Source: Alphaproteobacteria bacterium
Lineage (GTDB): Bacteria; Pseudomonadota; Alphaproteobacteria; Rhodospirillales; Rhodospirillaceae
Assembly (NCBI GenBank): GCA_030432435.1
Contig: JAUIGX010000005.1
Location: 1 to 37,591 of the forward strand
Direction of reading: 5' to 3'
Length of the DNA stretch: 37,591 nucleotides
Shown here: positions 1 through 7,954 of the stretch, one piece after another
Layout: each line of letters begins with the position of its first letter
Numbering within the stretch: the first letter of the stretch is position 1
Notes under the pieces: model-generated
What the model was told of the DNA's origin: nothing
Seen by the model: only the letters and a program-made list of their open reading frames with translations
Database searches by the model: none
Position numbers and translations under genes: made by a program

Positions 1-19
1 TTAGATACGGGCAACCGAC

Positions 20-766
20 TTACGCGTCTGGATAGCGCACGTGAGTCAGGTAAAGGCCGTGAGATGGAGCCGTCGGACCGCCAGCCGTACGGTCGCACGC
101 CGCCAAAGCCTTAGGAACATCGTCCTCCCGCCATTTGCCTTCACCGACCAACTTCAACGTGCCGACAATATTTCTCACCTGATGATGGAGGAATGAACGC
201 GCCTTTGTGGTCAGAACAACAAAATCTTCATGCCGCGCCACAGATATCTCAGTGAGAGTCTTTACCGGCGAACTTGACTGGCAAACCGCAGCCCGAAAGG
301 TCGAAAAATCGTGGCGGCCGACAAGACACTGCGCAGCGCGGTGCATAGCGTCCACATCAAGGCGAGCGGAAACCCACCACGCGCGGTTCATTTCCAACGC
401 AGGCCGCGCCCGGCGGTTTTGGATGCGATACTCGTAGCCACGTTCAATCGCAGAGAAACGAGCGTGAAAATCGTCTCCAACCAACTCTGCCTTCACAACG
501 ACAATAGGGTGGGGGCGCAAATGGGCATTGAGAGCTTTGGCGACAATATCGGGAGGGTCGTGCCGCGGCAGATCCACGTGCGCCACCTGTCCGAGCGAAT
601 GAACACCCGAGTCTGTGCGGCCGGCGCCCTGCACCAGGGCGTCTATCTGGCAATATCCCTTGGCCGCGCTCTCAATGGCGCCTTGTATCGACAAGCCATT
701 GTCCTGCCGTTGCCAGCCGACAAAATTGGTGCCGTCGTATTCGATGGTGAGTTTGTATCGAGGCAT
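20..766 (-). CDS. truA: tRNA pseudouridine(38-40) synthase TruA
   Basis: Converts uridine to pseudouridine at positions 38-40 of the tRNA anticodon arm. The 248-residue product is the normal TruA length and starts with the family pattern YKLTIEYDGTNFVGWQRQ. The catalytic aspartate is Asp52 in GAGRTDSGVHSLGQ, and the C-terminal half carries SFLHHQVRNIVG, also typical. It begins 15 bases after the acetyltransferase stop codon and is the last gene of the def-fmt-acetyltransferase-truA run, a grouping seen in many alphaproteobacteria. An AGGCGG stretch about 11 bases before the ATG could be the ribosome binding site. The 19 bases left before the window edge hold nothing I recognise. Identification is secure from motif and context. 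Confidence 0.97.
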   Translation of the reverse strand: MPRYKLTIEYDGTNFVGWQRQDNGLSIQGAIESAAKGYCQIDALVQGAGRTDSGVHSLGQVAHVDLPRHDPPDIVAKALNAHLRPHPIVVVKAELVGDDFHARFSAIERGYEYRIQNRRARPALEMNRAWWVSARLDVDAMHRAAQCLVGRHDFSTFRAAVCQSSSPVKTLTEISVARHEDFVVLTTKARSFLHHQVRNIVGTLKLVGEGKWREDDVPKALAACDRTAGGPTAPSHGLYLTHVRYPDA

Positions 767-781
767 GAGTGGAAACGCCGC

Positions 782-1372
782 CTATATGACTTCGCGAACG
801 TGTTCGCCGGGGCGTGTGCCGCCATGCGCGGCCAACCACTCGCCGGCCAGAATCGCCCAGCGCTCGTGATCTCGCCATTCGCCGCCAATCTTGAGGTAGC
901 CAAGCGAGAACCCCTCTTTGCGAAATCCGAGTCGCCGCACCAAGGCTAGCGAGCCTTCATTGTCCGGCTGGATGTTGGCTTCCATTCGGTGGAGATCAAG
1001 AGTTGTGAAGGCGTAGTCCAACACCAGAGCAAGACCCGCGCTCATGTAACCGCGCCGACTGTAAGGAGCACTTCCATAGTACCCCAGATGACCACTGCGA
1101 AAGCCCCCCAGGATGATGTCATTGATATTGATAACACCGACAACCGCATCGTCTTCACAGCGCGCAACAAGAAAGCCGCAAGCATTGCCGCGTTCAATGC
1201 GATCTAGATAGGCCCGAAACCGGCGCGCATCCGTCGCCGGATAAACCCAAGGATGATGAAAGCTTTCACTTGTCGTGGTGAGTGTCAAAAAATCGTCAGC
1301 GGAATCCTTGGTGGGCGTATACAAATAAACCACATCATCTCGCGCAATGATTTTGCGGCGGCGCCCGAACAT
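782..1372 (-). CDS. GNAT acetyltransferase, RimJ/RimL type
   Basis: Predicted N-acetyltransferase of 196 residues that uses acetyl-CoA. The acetyl-CoA loop is RRGYMSAG at residues 106-113, followed by the RimJ/RimL signature HRMEANIQPDNEGSLALVRRLGF near residues 128-150 and a C-terminal WRDHERWAIL. RimJ and RimL acetylate the N-termini of ribosomal proteins S5 and L12, and relatives act on other proteins or small amines, so the substrate here cannot be read from sequence. It sits between fmt (55 bases upstream) and truA (15 bases downstream), a translation-related setting that is suggestive but not proof of a ribosomal target. The ATG start gives the basic N-terminus MFGRRRK. The family is certain, the substrate is not. 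Confidence 0.88.
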   Translation of the reverse strand: MFGRRRKIIARDDVVYLYTPTKDSADDFLTLTTTSESFHHPWVYPATDARRFRAYLDRIERGNACGFLVARCEDDAVVGVININDIILGGFRSGHLGYYGSAPYSRRGYMSAGLALVLDYAFTTLDLHRMEANIQPDNEGSLALVRRLGFRKEGFSLGYLKIGGEWRDHERWAILAGEWLAAHGGTRPGEHVREVI

Positions 1373-1427
1373 AGCCCGTATTCCTTTCTAGCCGGCGGAG
1401 TGAGATGCATCCGCAGCTCGTTTAAGT

Positions 1428-2339
1428 TTAGGCGACCTGCGTTCCACGGGGCAACGCATAGCCACGCAGAAACGCGGCGGCATCGGCCGGCGCTTTACCC
1501 GCCCGTTGCACAGTGAGCGCACGGATAGAACCTTCAGCGCAAGCGATTGTTAAATTGTCATCGAGCAACGCGCCGGCCGGACCTTGCGAGGCCACAAGTT
1601 CAGCCTTCAGCACTTTGATCCGTTCGCCCTTATGCGCAAACCAAGCACCTGGAAACGGCGAAAGGCCGTGTATATGGCGCAAAACTTCAGGTGCGGGGCG
1701 ATCGAATTGGATACGTGCTTCTGCTTTGTCGATTTTCGCAGCATAGGTCACACCGTCATGCGGCTGAGGCACCGCCGACAAGATACCCTCTGCCAGGCCG
1801 CTCAGTGCCGCCAGCACCAAGTCACCACCGATGTCGGCTAGCTGATCGTGAAGCGCGCTCGCCGTTGTCGCCCCATCAATGGGCACATCTCGTGTCAGCA
1901 GCATCGCACCGGTATCGAGACCCGCATCCATCTGCATAATAGTCACACCGCTCACATCGTCACCGGCCATGATCGCGCGTTGAATCGGGGCCGCACCGCG
2001 CCAGCGCGGCAAAAGCGATGCGTGGATGTTAATGCACCCGAGACGGGGCGTATCAAGAATGACTTGCGGCAGTATCAATCCGTAAGCCGCAACCACGGCC
2101 ACGTCAGCCTTCCACGCCGCAAATTCAGCCTGGACATCCTCAGCCTTCAACGATTTTGGCGTACGTACCTGAAGGTTGTTCTGTTCGGCAAAGGCTTGTA
2201 CCGGACTAGGCCGGGCCTGTTGTCCGCGACCGGCAGGCCGGGGCGGCTGCGTATAAACGGCCGCAATCTCGTGCGCTGCATGCAATCGCGCCAGCGCCGC
2301 GACGGAAAAGTCCGGCGTGCCCATGAAAATGATGCGCAT
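1428..2339 (-). CDS. fmt: Methionyl-tRNA formyltransferase
   Basis: Formylates initiator Met-tRNA using 10-formyl-tetrahydrofolate, so that translation can start with fMet. The 303-residue length is normal. It opens with [12 protein letters not shown]; the catalytic trio Asn104, His106 ([16 protein letters not shown]) and Asp142 ([10 protein letters not shown]) is intact. The C-terminal anticodon-arm-binding domain covers roughly residues 205-303. It starts 19 bases after the def stop codon; def removes the formyl group that this enzyme adds, and the pair is commonly one operon. No oddities were seen. Confidence 0.98.
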   Translation of the reverse strand: MRIIFMGTPDFSVAALARLHAAHEIAAVYTQPPRPAGRGQQARPSPVQAFAEQNNLQVRTPKSLKAEDVQAEFAAWKADVAVVAAYGLILPQVILDTPRLGCINIHASLLPRWRGAAPIQRAIMAGDDVSGVTIMQMDAGLDTGAMLLTRDVPIDGATTASALHDQLADIGGDLVLAALSGLAEGILSAVPQPHDGVTYAAKIDKAEARIQFDRPAPEVLRHIHGLSPFPGAWFAHKGERIKVLKAELVASQGPAGALLDDNLTIACAEGSIRALTVQRAGKAPADAAAFLRGYALPRGTQVA

Positions 2340-2358
2340 GGCTTAGCCCAACGCCGTC

Positions 2359-2919
2359 TTACGCGGACGCAAGAGAGCGGCGCTTGAGAGTAGCTTTCGG
2401 TTTTTGAGCCTTGCTCAGTTTTTTGATCTTGGTAAGGCGCCGCAAAATCATACCGCGTTTTAACGACGATATATGGTCAACGAATAACACGCCGTCTAAA
2501 TGATCCATCTCATGCTGGATGACCACAGCCAGAATACCGTCGGCTTCTAATTCCTGCGGTTGGTTCTTTTCGTCCAAATACCGCACCTTGATACGGTCCG
2601 GGCGCTGTACAGGCTCATATTCTTCGGGCAACGAGAGGCAGCCCTCTTCATATTCTTTGACCTCTTCCGAGGACCAAAAAATTTCGGGGTTGGCCATTTT
2701 CAGGGGCCGAGGTTTTTCATCTTCCTGGGCGGGATCCACCACGATAATTCGCTTCAGCACACCTACCTGCGGAGCCGCCAAGCCCACACCGGGGGCCTCA
2801 TACATCGTGTCCAACATATCGGCCATGAGCTTGGCCGTCGCCTTGTCCACGGACTCCACCGACACCGCCTTCTTCTTCAAGCGGGGGTCCGGCGCAACGA
2901 TGATGTCTAATAGGGCCAT
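2359..2919 (-). CDS. def: Peptide deformylase
   Basis: Metal-dependent hydrolase that removes the N-formyl group from nascent proteins. All three family motifs are present: GVGLAAPQ (44-51), EGCLS (92-96, metal ligand Cys94) and HEMDH (136-140, two His ligands and the catalytic Glu137). The protein is 186 residues with a lysine/arginine-rich C-terminal tail (about 155-182), which may help ribosome binding; that is inference. It is the first gene of the def-fmt-acetyltransferase-truA operon. A promoter-like pair lies just upstream, and UAGGAAA about 10 bases before the ATG is a plausible ribosome binding site. Confidence 0.98.
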   Translation of the reverse strand: MALLDIIVAPDPRLKKKAVSVESVDKATAKLMADMLDTMYEAPGVGLAAPQVGVLKRIIVVDPAQEDEKPRPLKMANPEIFWSSEEVKEYEEGCLSLPEEYEPVQRPDRIKVRYLDEKNQPQELEADGILAVVIQHEMDHLDGVLFVDHISSLKRGMILRRLTKIKKLSKAQKPKATLKRRSLASA

Positions 2920-2944
2920 GGGGCAGATTTCCTAGGTTTTGGGT

Positions 2945-2973
2945 GACATAAGGCCCAAGGGCCGAAGCGTCAA
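2945..2973 (-). promoter_or_regulatory. Putative promoter of the def-fmt-truA operon
   Basis: Reading the minus strand, TTGACG (2973-2968) is followed after exactly 17 bases by TATGTC (2950-2945). The -35 box matches five of six consensus bases, the -10 box only three. Transcription would start near 2938, leaving a leader of about 19 bases before def. The spacer contains the palindrome GGCCCTTGGGCC (2952-2963), which could be an operator or chance; its two-base centre makes it a poor terminator hairpin. Confidence 0.4.
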
Positions 2974-2998
2974 CGCCCAAGTGCCTCTCTAGGATGCG

Positions 2999-3388
2999 TT
3001 ATGCAGGCAGAACAAGGGATGCCGCCAAAACGCCCGCGACAACGATCACGAAGACTCCTGTGAAAAACAGGGTACGGGCTTTGCTCGCCTCATCCAGAAC
3101 CTGCAAGCTCTGGACACCCAGTTTGGGCGCGAGGACACAGAGCAAACCTTCGGCCAGCATAAACACGCCCAACAGCGAGAGCACCACTGCTGCGCCGCTC
3201 CATATCCAATGAAGACGTAAAACCAATAGGCCTAGCGCAAGGCTCAGCAGCCCGTGCAATCGCACGCCCTGCTCCCCCGCCTCGGTTACGCGGCGATAGT
3301 AGGTCATCCAAAAGCCGCTGGCATAAATTTGCGTCAATCCGACAACAAGCAAAATAACCGCCGCTGCCGCCTCCACCCCCCGCGTCAT
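2999..3388 (-). CDS. Small integral membrane protein, unknown function
   Basis: A 129-residue protein that I do not recognise as a named family. It has about four hydrophobic stretches: near residues 8-27, 45-61, 63-86 and 107-128, with a short basic loop (YYRR, 30-33) after the first and a polar stretch DEASKAR before the last. It starts 8 bases after the stop of the DUF4139 gene, so the two are almost certainly co-transcribed, perhaps translationally coupled. That pairing suggests a shared envelope role, but nothing in the sequence identifies one. Length, hydrophobic pattern and position support a real gene. Confidence 0.72.
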   Translation of the reverse strand: MTRGVEAAAAVILLVVGLTQIYASGFWMTYYRRVTEAGEQGVRLHGLLSLALGLLVLRLHWIWSGAAVVLSLLGVFMLAEGLLCVLAPKLGVQSLQVLDEASKARTLFFTGVFVIVVAGVLAASLVLPA

Positions 3389-3396
3389 GGTCCCGC

Positions 3397-4821
3397 CTAA
3401 AACCGTGTACGCACACTGTACTCAAGAACGGCCTGACCCTTGGCCGGTACTTGCAGCGCCCACTCTGCCTCTGCAGCGTTCAGTTTTGTATGCGCGGCCG
3501 TCTCCTTCGTGATTTCCCAAGAGCCGGGAATCTGCTCGACCACTCGCACGGTTACCGCCTTTGATTTGGCGTTGCGCACGGTGATCCGCCACGTCGTCAA
3601 AGTGATATTGTCGGAGGCCCGCACATAGTTTGTTTGCTCGCGCAGCACCGGCACATCGAAATCGCTGCCAAGTGCTAGGCTAACTTCGCTGCCTTCGGCT
3701 GTGTGGTCGATGTTACCTTCTCCAAGAAACTGCGGCGCCCCGGAGGCATCCCTTGTATAAACCCGCACCGTGCCCGCGGGTAGCGGAACGCCCAGCTTGG
3801 CAGTCGCGTTGTTAGTGAAGGTCAGCTGCACGTCCGCGCGATTGTCCTGGGTTTGGCCTCGCAAGGACGAGGTATAAAAATGCGGCTGGCTGCGCGCGAC
3901 CAGATCTCGTTCTACCGCAATGCCTTGCCCGTCCAACAAAGCCAATTGCTTGGATTCGCGGTCGTTCAGGGTTGTCGCATCCGGCAAAGAATAAATGTGA
4001 TAGGCGACCAGGCCTTCCGCGCCGACACCTTTCGCCATGGGTGCGCGCGCGGCATCCATCTGCATTTCCATCGCTCGCATCACCCGAGGTGCGGGTTGCG
4101 GCGCGGTCCGGTTCACATCACCTGCAACCAACTTGATGTTCGCGGACTTGAAATCCATCCCGGTGGTATTCGTGATGGTCGCCCAGGCTTTCAGATCCAT
4201 CTGATCCGCATCGGGGTCGTATTGCGCGACATAGTCGGCGCGCCACGACAAACCCGAGGTGAGATAACTAAGATCCACCTCCGTTTCTCGCTTGGCCGTG
4301 CCGCGGGCCTTCATAAGAAGCGTTGGGCTGGATCTGACTCCCTCAGGCACCCGATCAAACACGATACGGCCCGGTGAGCCGGTATGAATTTTGCCGTTCA
4401 TCTCGATCACAAGCCCGTTGGCGACCGCCAGCACTTTCGCTCGCTCGGTGGTTTCCTTTCCGGTCGCCGGGTTAACCATCACCACGCCGACCTCTTGCCC
4501 CACCGCATGTTCCATCAGCCGCTCGGGACTGAGGACGTCGAAACTGAAGGTTTGCTCGGAAACTGTAAGAGCCTCGCCCTTGATCACTTCAAGCAGTGCG
4601 GTTTCAGGCTGCAAACGCCCACTCACATCTGTGAATGCCAATTCGGCGGTAGCTGCTGGCAATCGAATAGCGCGCCGATCACGAACGAGAGCAAAGTCGT
4701 TGGTGTAGATCGTCAGATGGGCACCGCCCGACGCTGAAGCCGGCACACCCAACTCAGCGGCAGATGCAATCTCGGCGGTGAGAAAAAGAGCAAGGGCGAT
4801 GACAATGGAGCGATCAAACAT
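3397..4821 (-). CDS. Secreted DUF4139-domain protein
   Basis: A 474-residue exported protein of unknown function. Residues 1-21 form a signal peptide (MFDRSIVIALALFLTAEIASA) with cleavage probably after the SA just before AELG. The C-terminal two-thirds matches what I know of DUF4139: LSYLTSGLSWRADYVAQYD near residue 185, then TITNTTGMDFKSANIKLVAGDVNR, and repeated beta-rich segments such as VQLTFTNNATAKLGVPLPAG and NITLTTWRITVRN. The N-terminal part (about 30-90) resembles the beta-sandwich that precedes DUF4139 in MuiA-like proteins, but no coiled coil is evident. The gene is divergent from rmuC and is followed by the small membrane protein gene. Likely periplasmic; molecular role unknown. 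Confidence 0.82.
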   Translation of the reverse strand: MFDRSIVIALALFLTAEIASAAELGVPASASGGAHLTIYTNDFALVRDRRAIRLPAATAELAFTDVSGRLQPETALLEVIKGEALTVSEQTFSFDVLSPERLMEHAVGQEVGVVMVNPATGKETTERAKVLAVANGLVIEMNGKIHTGSPGRIVFDRVPEGVRSSPTLLMKARGTAKRETEVDLSYLTSGLSWRADYVAQYDPDADQMDLKAWATITNTTGMDFKSANIKLVAGDVNRTAPQPAPRVMRAMEMQMDAARAPMAKGVGAEGLVAYHIYSLPDATTLNDRESKQLALLDGQGIAVERDLVARSQPHFYTSSLRGQTQDNRADVQLTFTNNATAKLGVPLPAGTVRVYTRDASGAPQFLGEGNIDHTAEGSEVSLALGSDFDVPVLREQTNYVRASDNITLTTWRITVRNAKSKAVTVRVVEQIPGSWEITKETAAHTKLNAAEAEWALQVPAKGQAVLEYSVRTRF

Positions 4822-4973
4822 GAAGTGCGTCCTGGGGTATGCGTTTCAAGATCGGCCTCGGGACCCATGGCCCCGTCCGTGCTTTTCATTTAAGTTCTGA
4901 TCATGGCAGGCCTAGGGCATCGATCAAGCTCGATGGCAGCGCTCACAGCAAACACCAGGTTTCGAGATATATC
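4822..4973. promoter_or_regulatory. Divergent intergenic region, DUF4139 gene and rmuC
   Basis: These 152 bases separate two gene starts pointing away from each other, so both promoters should lie here. I see no convincing -35/-10 pair and no strong hairpin. The longest open frame of rmuC extends back across it to 4839, but the encoded 45 residues are not hydrophobic and do not look like part of RmuC. Confidence 0.4.
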
Positions 4974-6137
4974 ATGGACATAGCGGTTATCGGGCTCGCC
5001 GTCACGGCGATTGGCGCGGCCATCGTAGCCATTGTGGCCCTTGTTTTGGCCCGCCGTGGCGGCGGTGAAAATTCCGCCCAGCTTACAGACGCCACGAATC
5101 GGTTGTCTCAGGCACAATCAGAACTTATGGGCCGGCTGGGCCAGATGGCTGAGAGCCAAGCAACCGCCCAAAAGCTGATTGGCGAGCAATTACAAGCCCA
5201 AGAACGGGCGGTGACAAAAATGGTCGACGAACGCCTTGCCGACGTCACAAGACGCGTTGGCGAGAATTTGCAGAAGACCAGCGATAAAAGCACCGAGACC
5301 ATGGCCCAACTGCAAGAACGCCTTGCAGTCATCGATGCTGCTCAGAAGAACATCACCGAATTGTCGGCAGGCGTGGTCAGCTTGCAGGATATCCTATCGA
5401 ACAAACAGGCGCGCGGTGCCATCGGCCAGACGCAAATGGAAGATCTGGTGCGCAATATGCTGCCGAGCAGCGCCTTCGAATTTCAGGCAACATTATCAAA
5501 CGGCAAACGTGCCGATTGTGTGATCCGCCTGCCCAACCCGCCCGGCCTCATTGCCGTTGACTCGAAATATCCGCACGAAGCCTTCATGCGATTAAACGCC
5601 GCGCAGGACGACCGTGAGCGAACAAGCGCTGAGCAAGCCTTTCGCAGCGACGTCATCAAACATATCCGCGACATAGCCGATAAATACATCATCCCCGGCG
5701 AAACAGCAGACACGGCCATTATGTTCGTACCGGCCGAATCAGTCTTTGCTGAATTGCACGACCGATTCCCAATGGTCGTCGAGGAGGGGTTTCGTCGTCG
5801 GGTGTTTATTGTCTCGCCGACAACACTGATGGCAACCCTGAACACCATCCGCGCCATTTTGAAAGACGCGCGTATGCGCGAGCAGGCCCACGTCATACAA
5901 ACCGAGATTTCGAAAATGATGGAAGACGTAGCCCGCCTAGATAAGCGGGTTGGTCAACTGTCCACCCACTTCGACCAGACACAACGTGATATCAAAGACG
6001 TCCTCGTTTCGACCGGGAAGATTGTCAAACGCGGCGTCGCTATCGAGAACATCCAACTCGAACCTGCGGCAGACGAGGGGGCCATAAGCCGCATCGCTGA
6101 AGACGGCGATGCGCCAAGTCTAGAACGCCTTCTTTGA
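4974..6137 (+). CDS. rmuC: DNA recombination protein RmuC
   Basis: RmuC-family proteins limit rearrangements at inverted repeats and carry a nuclease-like fold. I place the start at 4974 (387 residues, MDIAVIGLAVTAIGAAIVAIV) because RmuC proteins begin with a membrane anchor; the frame is open back to 4839, but the extra 45 residues look non-coding and lack a good ribosome binding site. The first 25 residues form the membrane segment, a coiled coil follows to about residue 125, and the RmuC domain runs from about 130 to 340 with the conserved AVDSKYPHEAFMRL and MFVPAESVFAEL stretches. No strong Shine-Dalgarno precedes 4974 either, so the start is likely but not proven. Convergent with the lipoprotein gene, 12 bases away. 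Confidence 0.93.
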   Translation: MDIAVIGLAVTAIGAAIVAIVALVLARRGGGENSAQLTDATNRLSQAQSELMGRLGQMAESQATAQKLIGEQLQAQERAVTKMVDERLADVTRRVGENLQKTSDKSTETMAQLQERLAVIDAAQKNITELSAGVVSLQDILSNKQARGAIGQTQMEDLVRNMLPSSAFEFQATLSNGKRADCVIRLPNPPGLIAVDSKYPHEAFMRLNAAQDDRERTSAEQAFRSDVIKHIRDIADKYIIPGETADTAIMFVPAESVFAELHDRFPMVVEEGFRRRVFIVSPTTLMATLNTIRAILKDARMREQAHVIQTEISKMMEDVARLDKRVGQLSTHFDQTQRDIKDVLVSTGKIVKRGVAIENIQLEPAADEGAISRIAEDGDAPSLERLL

Positions 6138-6149
6138 AATCGGGTTTGG

Positions 6150-6836
6150 CTAATAACTTGACCGGCTGCTGGGCCGGGACGATGTCCCTGTCGGCAACTC
6201 GACGCCAGGCGGCACTTCAACGCTAACCGTGCGTGTCTTACCTGAGGTGCCCGGGAAGTCCTTCAAAATTGCATCAAGGACATACGGCATAACCGCCTCG
6301 ACATGCCCGTTGCGGCCCTGGCTTACAGCCCGGCCCTCAAACACGCGTTCCGGATTATCGCCGCCGTAGGTAGCTCCCTTGTAAATATCGAGTTCCACCC
6401 GGCGCACAAACAACTGCGTTGTCTCCGTGCGATCATTATAAAAGGGATCATACATGGCGCTGTAGCCAAAGGGACGGCCATAGTGACCGTACCCGAATCC
6501 CACGCTGAAATTACTGCCGCGGCCCTCAACGTCGGGGCTCGGGCCTGCAACACTGTACTTTAAGGTCACAACATAGTCAGCTTCGGCTGGCCCGGTGGAG
6601 CCGGTGTATTGGCGAAGACCGAGTGCCGACAGCTTTGTGTTCAGCTGATCGGCATACTGCTTGAATGCGAGACTTTGCTGCTGCTCGTCATCCGCAGCGA
6701 CAATCGCAAATGTCTGGCCTGAATTTTGGTTCTGCAATGTATGAAAGCGCGTAACGTCGGAAACTACGTACTTTGTGCTCGCGCAGGCTGAGAGCGCCCC
6801 CACAAGGAAAACGGCAACGACAAGACGCTTAATCAT
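6150..6836 (-). CDS. DUF4136-domain outer-membrane lipoprotein
   Basis: A predicted lipoprotein with a type II signal peptide: MIKRLVVAVFLVGALSAC, lipobox LSAC, lipidated Cys18. The residue after it is Ala, so sorting to the outer membrane is expected. The mature part (YVVSDVTRFHTL..., FAIVAADDEQQQSLAFKQYADQL..., ADYVVTLKYSV) fits DUF4136. A glycine/tyrosine/phenylalanine-rich loop (FSVGFGYGHYGRPFGYSAMY) and a serine-rich C-terminus stand out. The frame is open four codons further up, but that first ATG lies inside the GGAGG ribosome binding site, so 6836 is the true start (228 residues). No partner gene is evident; recR downstream of its promoter region is a separate unit. Function unknown. 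Confidence 0.86.
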   Translation of the reverse strand: MIKRLVVAVFLVGALSACASTKYVVSDVTRFHTLQNQNSGQTFAIVAADDEQQQSLAFKQYADQLNTKLSALGLRQYTGSTGPAEADYVVTLKYSVAGPSPDVEGRGSNFSVGFGYGHYGRPFGYSAMYDPFYNDRTETTQLFVRRVELDIYKGATYGGDNPERVFEGRAVSQGRNGHVEAVMPYVLDAILKDFPGTSGKTRTVSVEVPPGVELPTGTSSRPSSRSSY

Positions 6837-6841
6837 AACAA

Positions 6842-6846
6842 CCTCC
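6842..6846 (-). promoter_or_regulatory. Shine-Dalgarno site deciding the lipoprotein start
   Basis: On the minus strand, GGAGG sits five bases before the ATG at 6836 (ATGGAGGTTGTTATG). The alternative upstream ATG at 6848 overlaps this site and has no Shine-Dalgarno of its own, so translation should begin at 6836. Confidence 0.75.
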
Positions 6847-6983
6847 ATTGAGGCTTCCCACCACGAGCAGCCTCTATATTTGACAGCAAGCTTGCGCGGC
6901 GAAGTAAGTTGAAATCAAGCCATAAGCTAATAAAAAATTGTGGCGGCTGTGTGACGCACTCTGGCAGCGCGACCAAGCGGCCG

Positions 6984-7577
6984 TCAAACAGGCCGCCGCG
7001 CCTTGAGGGCCGCCGAAATAGTCCCGTCATCCAGATAGTCCAGCTCGCCGCCAATGGGAACGCCGTGCGCCAGACCTGATACCGTCGTCTCGGTCTCTTG
7101 CAAGCGTTCGGCTATATAATGGGCCGTCGTTTGGCCGTCTACGGTTGCGCTCAGCGCAAGAATAATTTCCTTCACCTCCGAGTTTCTCGCCCGGGTGAGT
7201 AATAGATCCAACTTGAGATCGCCGGGTCCGATTCCATCCAGAGGCGAAAGCAGACCACCTGTCACATGGTACCGGCCGCGGAAAGATGCGGTCCTCTCAA
7301 GCGCCCACAGGTCGGCAACATCCTCCACCACGCAAATAATCGTTCCATCACGGCGCGGATCTTCACAAATCGCACAGGGGTCCTGGCTATCGTAGTTGCC
7401 GCAGGAAGAACAAATTTTCACCGTCTCGGCCGCCGCGCCGAGGGTTTGAATCAGCGGATCAAGAAGGGTTTCGCGGCGTTTGATCAAAGCCAGAGCAACG
7501 CGCCGCGCCGAACGCGGCCCCAAACCCGGAAGTTTAGAGAGCTGACGGATCAATGATTCTATTTCGGGCCCGGCCAT
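6984..7577 (-). CDS. recR: Recombination mediator RecR
   Basis: RecR works with RecO (and RecF) to load RecA on gapped DNA. The 197-residue length is standard. The N-terminal helix-hairpin-helix ([19 protein letters not shown], about 13-31) is followed by a zinc finger with Cys56, Cys59, Cys68 and Cys71, then the Toprim domain ([14 protein letters not shown] near 81-94, with the acidic VVED) and the C-terminal Walker-B-like [18 protein letters not shown] variant (here [19 protein letters not shown]). It starts 14 bases after the ybaB stop and closes the dnaX-ybaB-recR operon, an arrangement found across bacteria. Confidence 0.98.
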   Translation of the reverse strand: MAGPEIESLIRQLSKLPGLGPRSARRVALALIKRRETLLDPLIQTLGAAAETVKICSSCGNYDSQDPCAICEDPRRDGTIICVVEDVADLWALERTASFRGRYHVTGGLLSPLDGIGPGDLKLDLLLTRARNSEVKEIILALSATVDGQTTAHYIAERLQETETTVSGLAHGVPIGGELDYLDDGTISAALKARRPV

Positions 7578-7591
7578 AGGCGGCGCGGCCC

Positions 7592-7915
7592 TTAAAACGG
7601 CAGCTTGAATCCCGGCGGAAGCGGGAGGCCGCCGGTGAATTTACTCATCTCGGCCTGCATTTTCTCGTCCACCTTAGCCTTGGCATCGTTGACGGCCGCC
7701 ACAATAAGGTCTTCGAGGATCTCGGCGTCGCTCGGCACAACAAGAGAAGGATCGATCTTCATACGCTTTAGCTCGCCCTTGCCGTTGAGCGTTGCCTCGA
7801 CCATGCCGCCGCCAGATGCGCCGGTAATCTCTAAATCGCCGAGCTTCTCTTGCATTTCCGCCATGCGGCCCTGCATCTCTTGAACCTGCTTCATCATCTG
7901 CCCGAGATTTTTCAT
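7592..7915 (-). CDS. ybaB: Nucleoid-associated protein, YbaB/EbfC family
   Basis: Small DNA-binding protein (107 residues) that binds as a dimer. The N-terminal helix is rich in Met and Gln ([25 protein letters not shown]), as usual, followed by the beta core with [24 protein letters not shown] and a C-terminal helix containing [18 protein letters not shown]. It lies 39 bases after dnaX and 14 before recR, the conserved position of this family, which suggests a link to replication or recombination, although the precise role of YbaB is not settled. Confidence 0.96.
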   Translation of the reverse strand: MKNLGQMMKQVQEMQGRMAEMQEKLGDLEITGASGGGMVEATLNGKGELKRMKIDPSLVVPSDAEILEDLIVAAVNDAKAKVDEKMQAEMSKFTGGLPLPPGFKLPF

Positions 7916-7954
7916 GGGGCACTACTCCTAAACAATACGCACGATGTAAATATG

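Noticed and set aside
2952-2963. Palindrome GGCCCAAGGGCC as a terminator for the small membrane protein gene
   Set aside because: A two-base loop is too small and no U-run follows; it fits better inside the def promoter spacer.
6900-6983. Possible terminator after recR (U-rich stretch near 6928-6935 on the minus strand)
   Set aside because: The T-run is there, but I could not find a stable GC stem directly before it.
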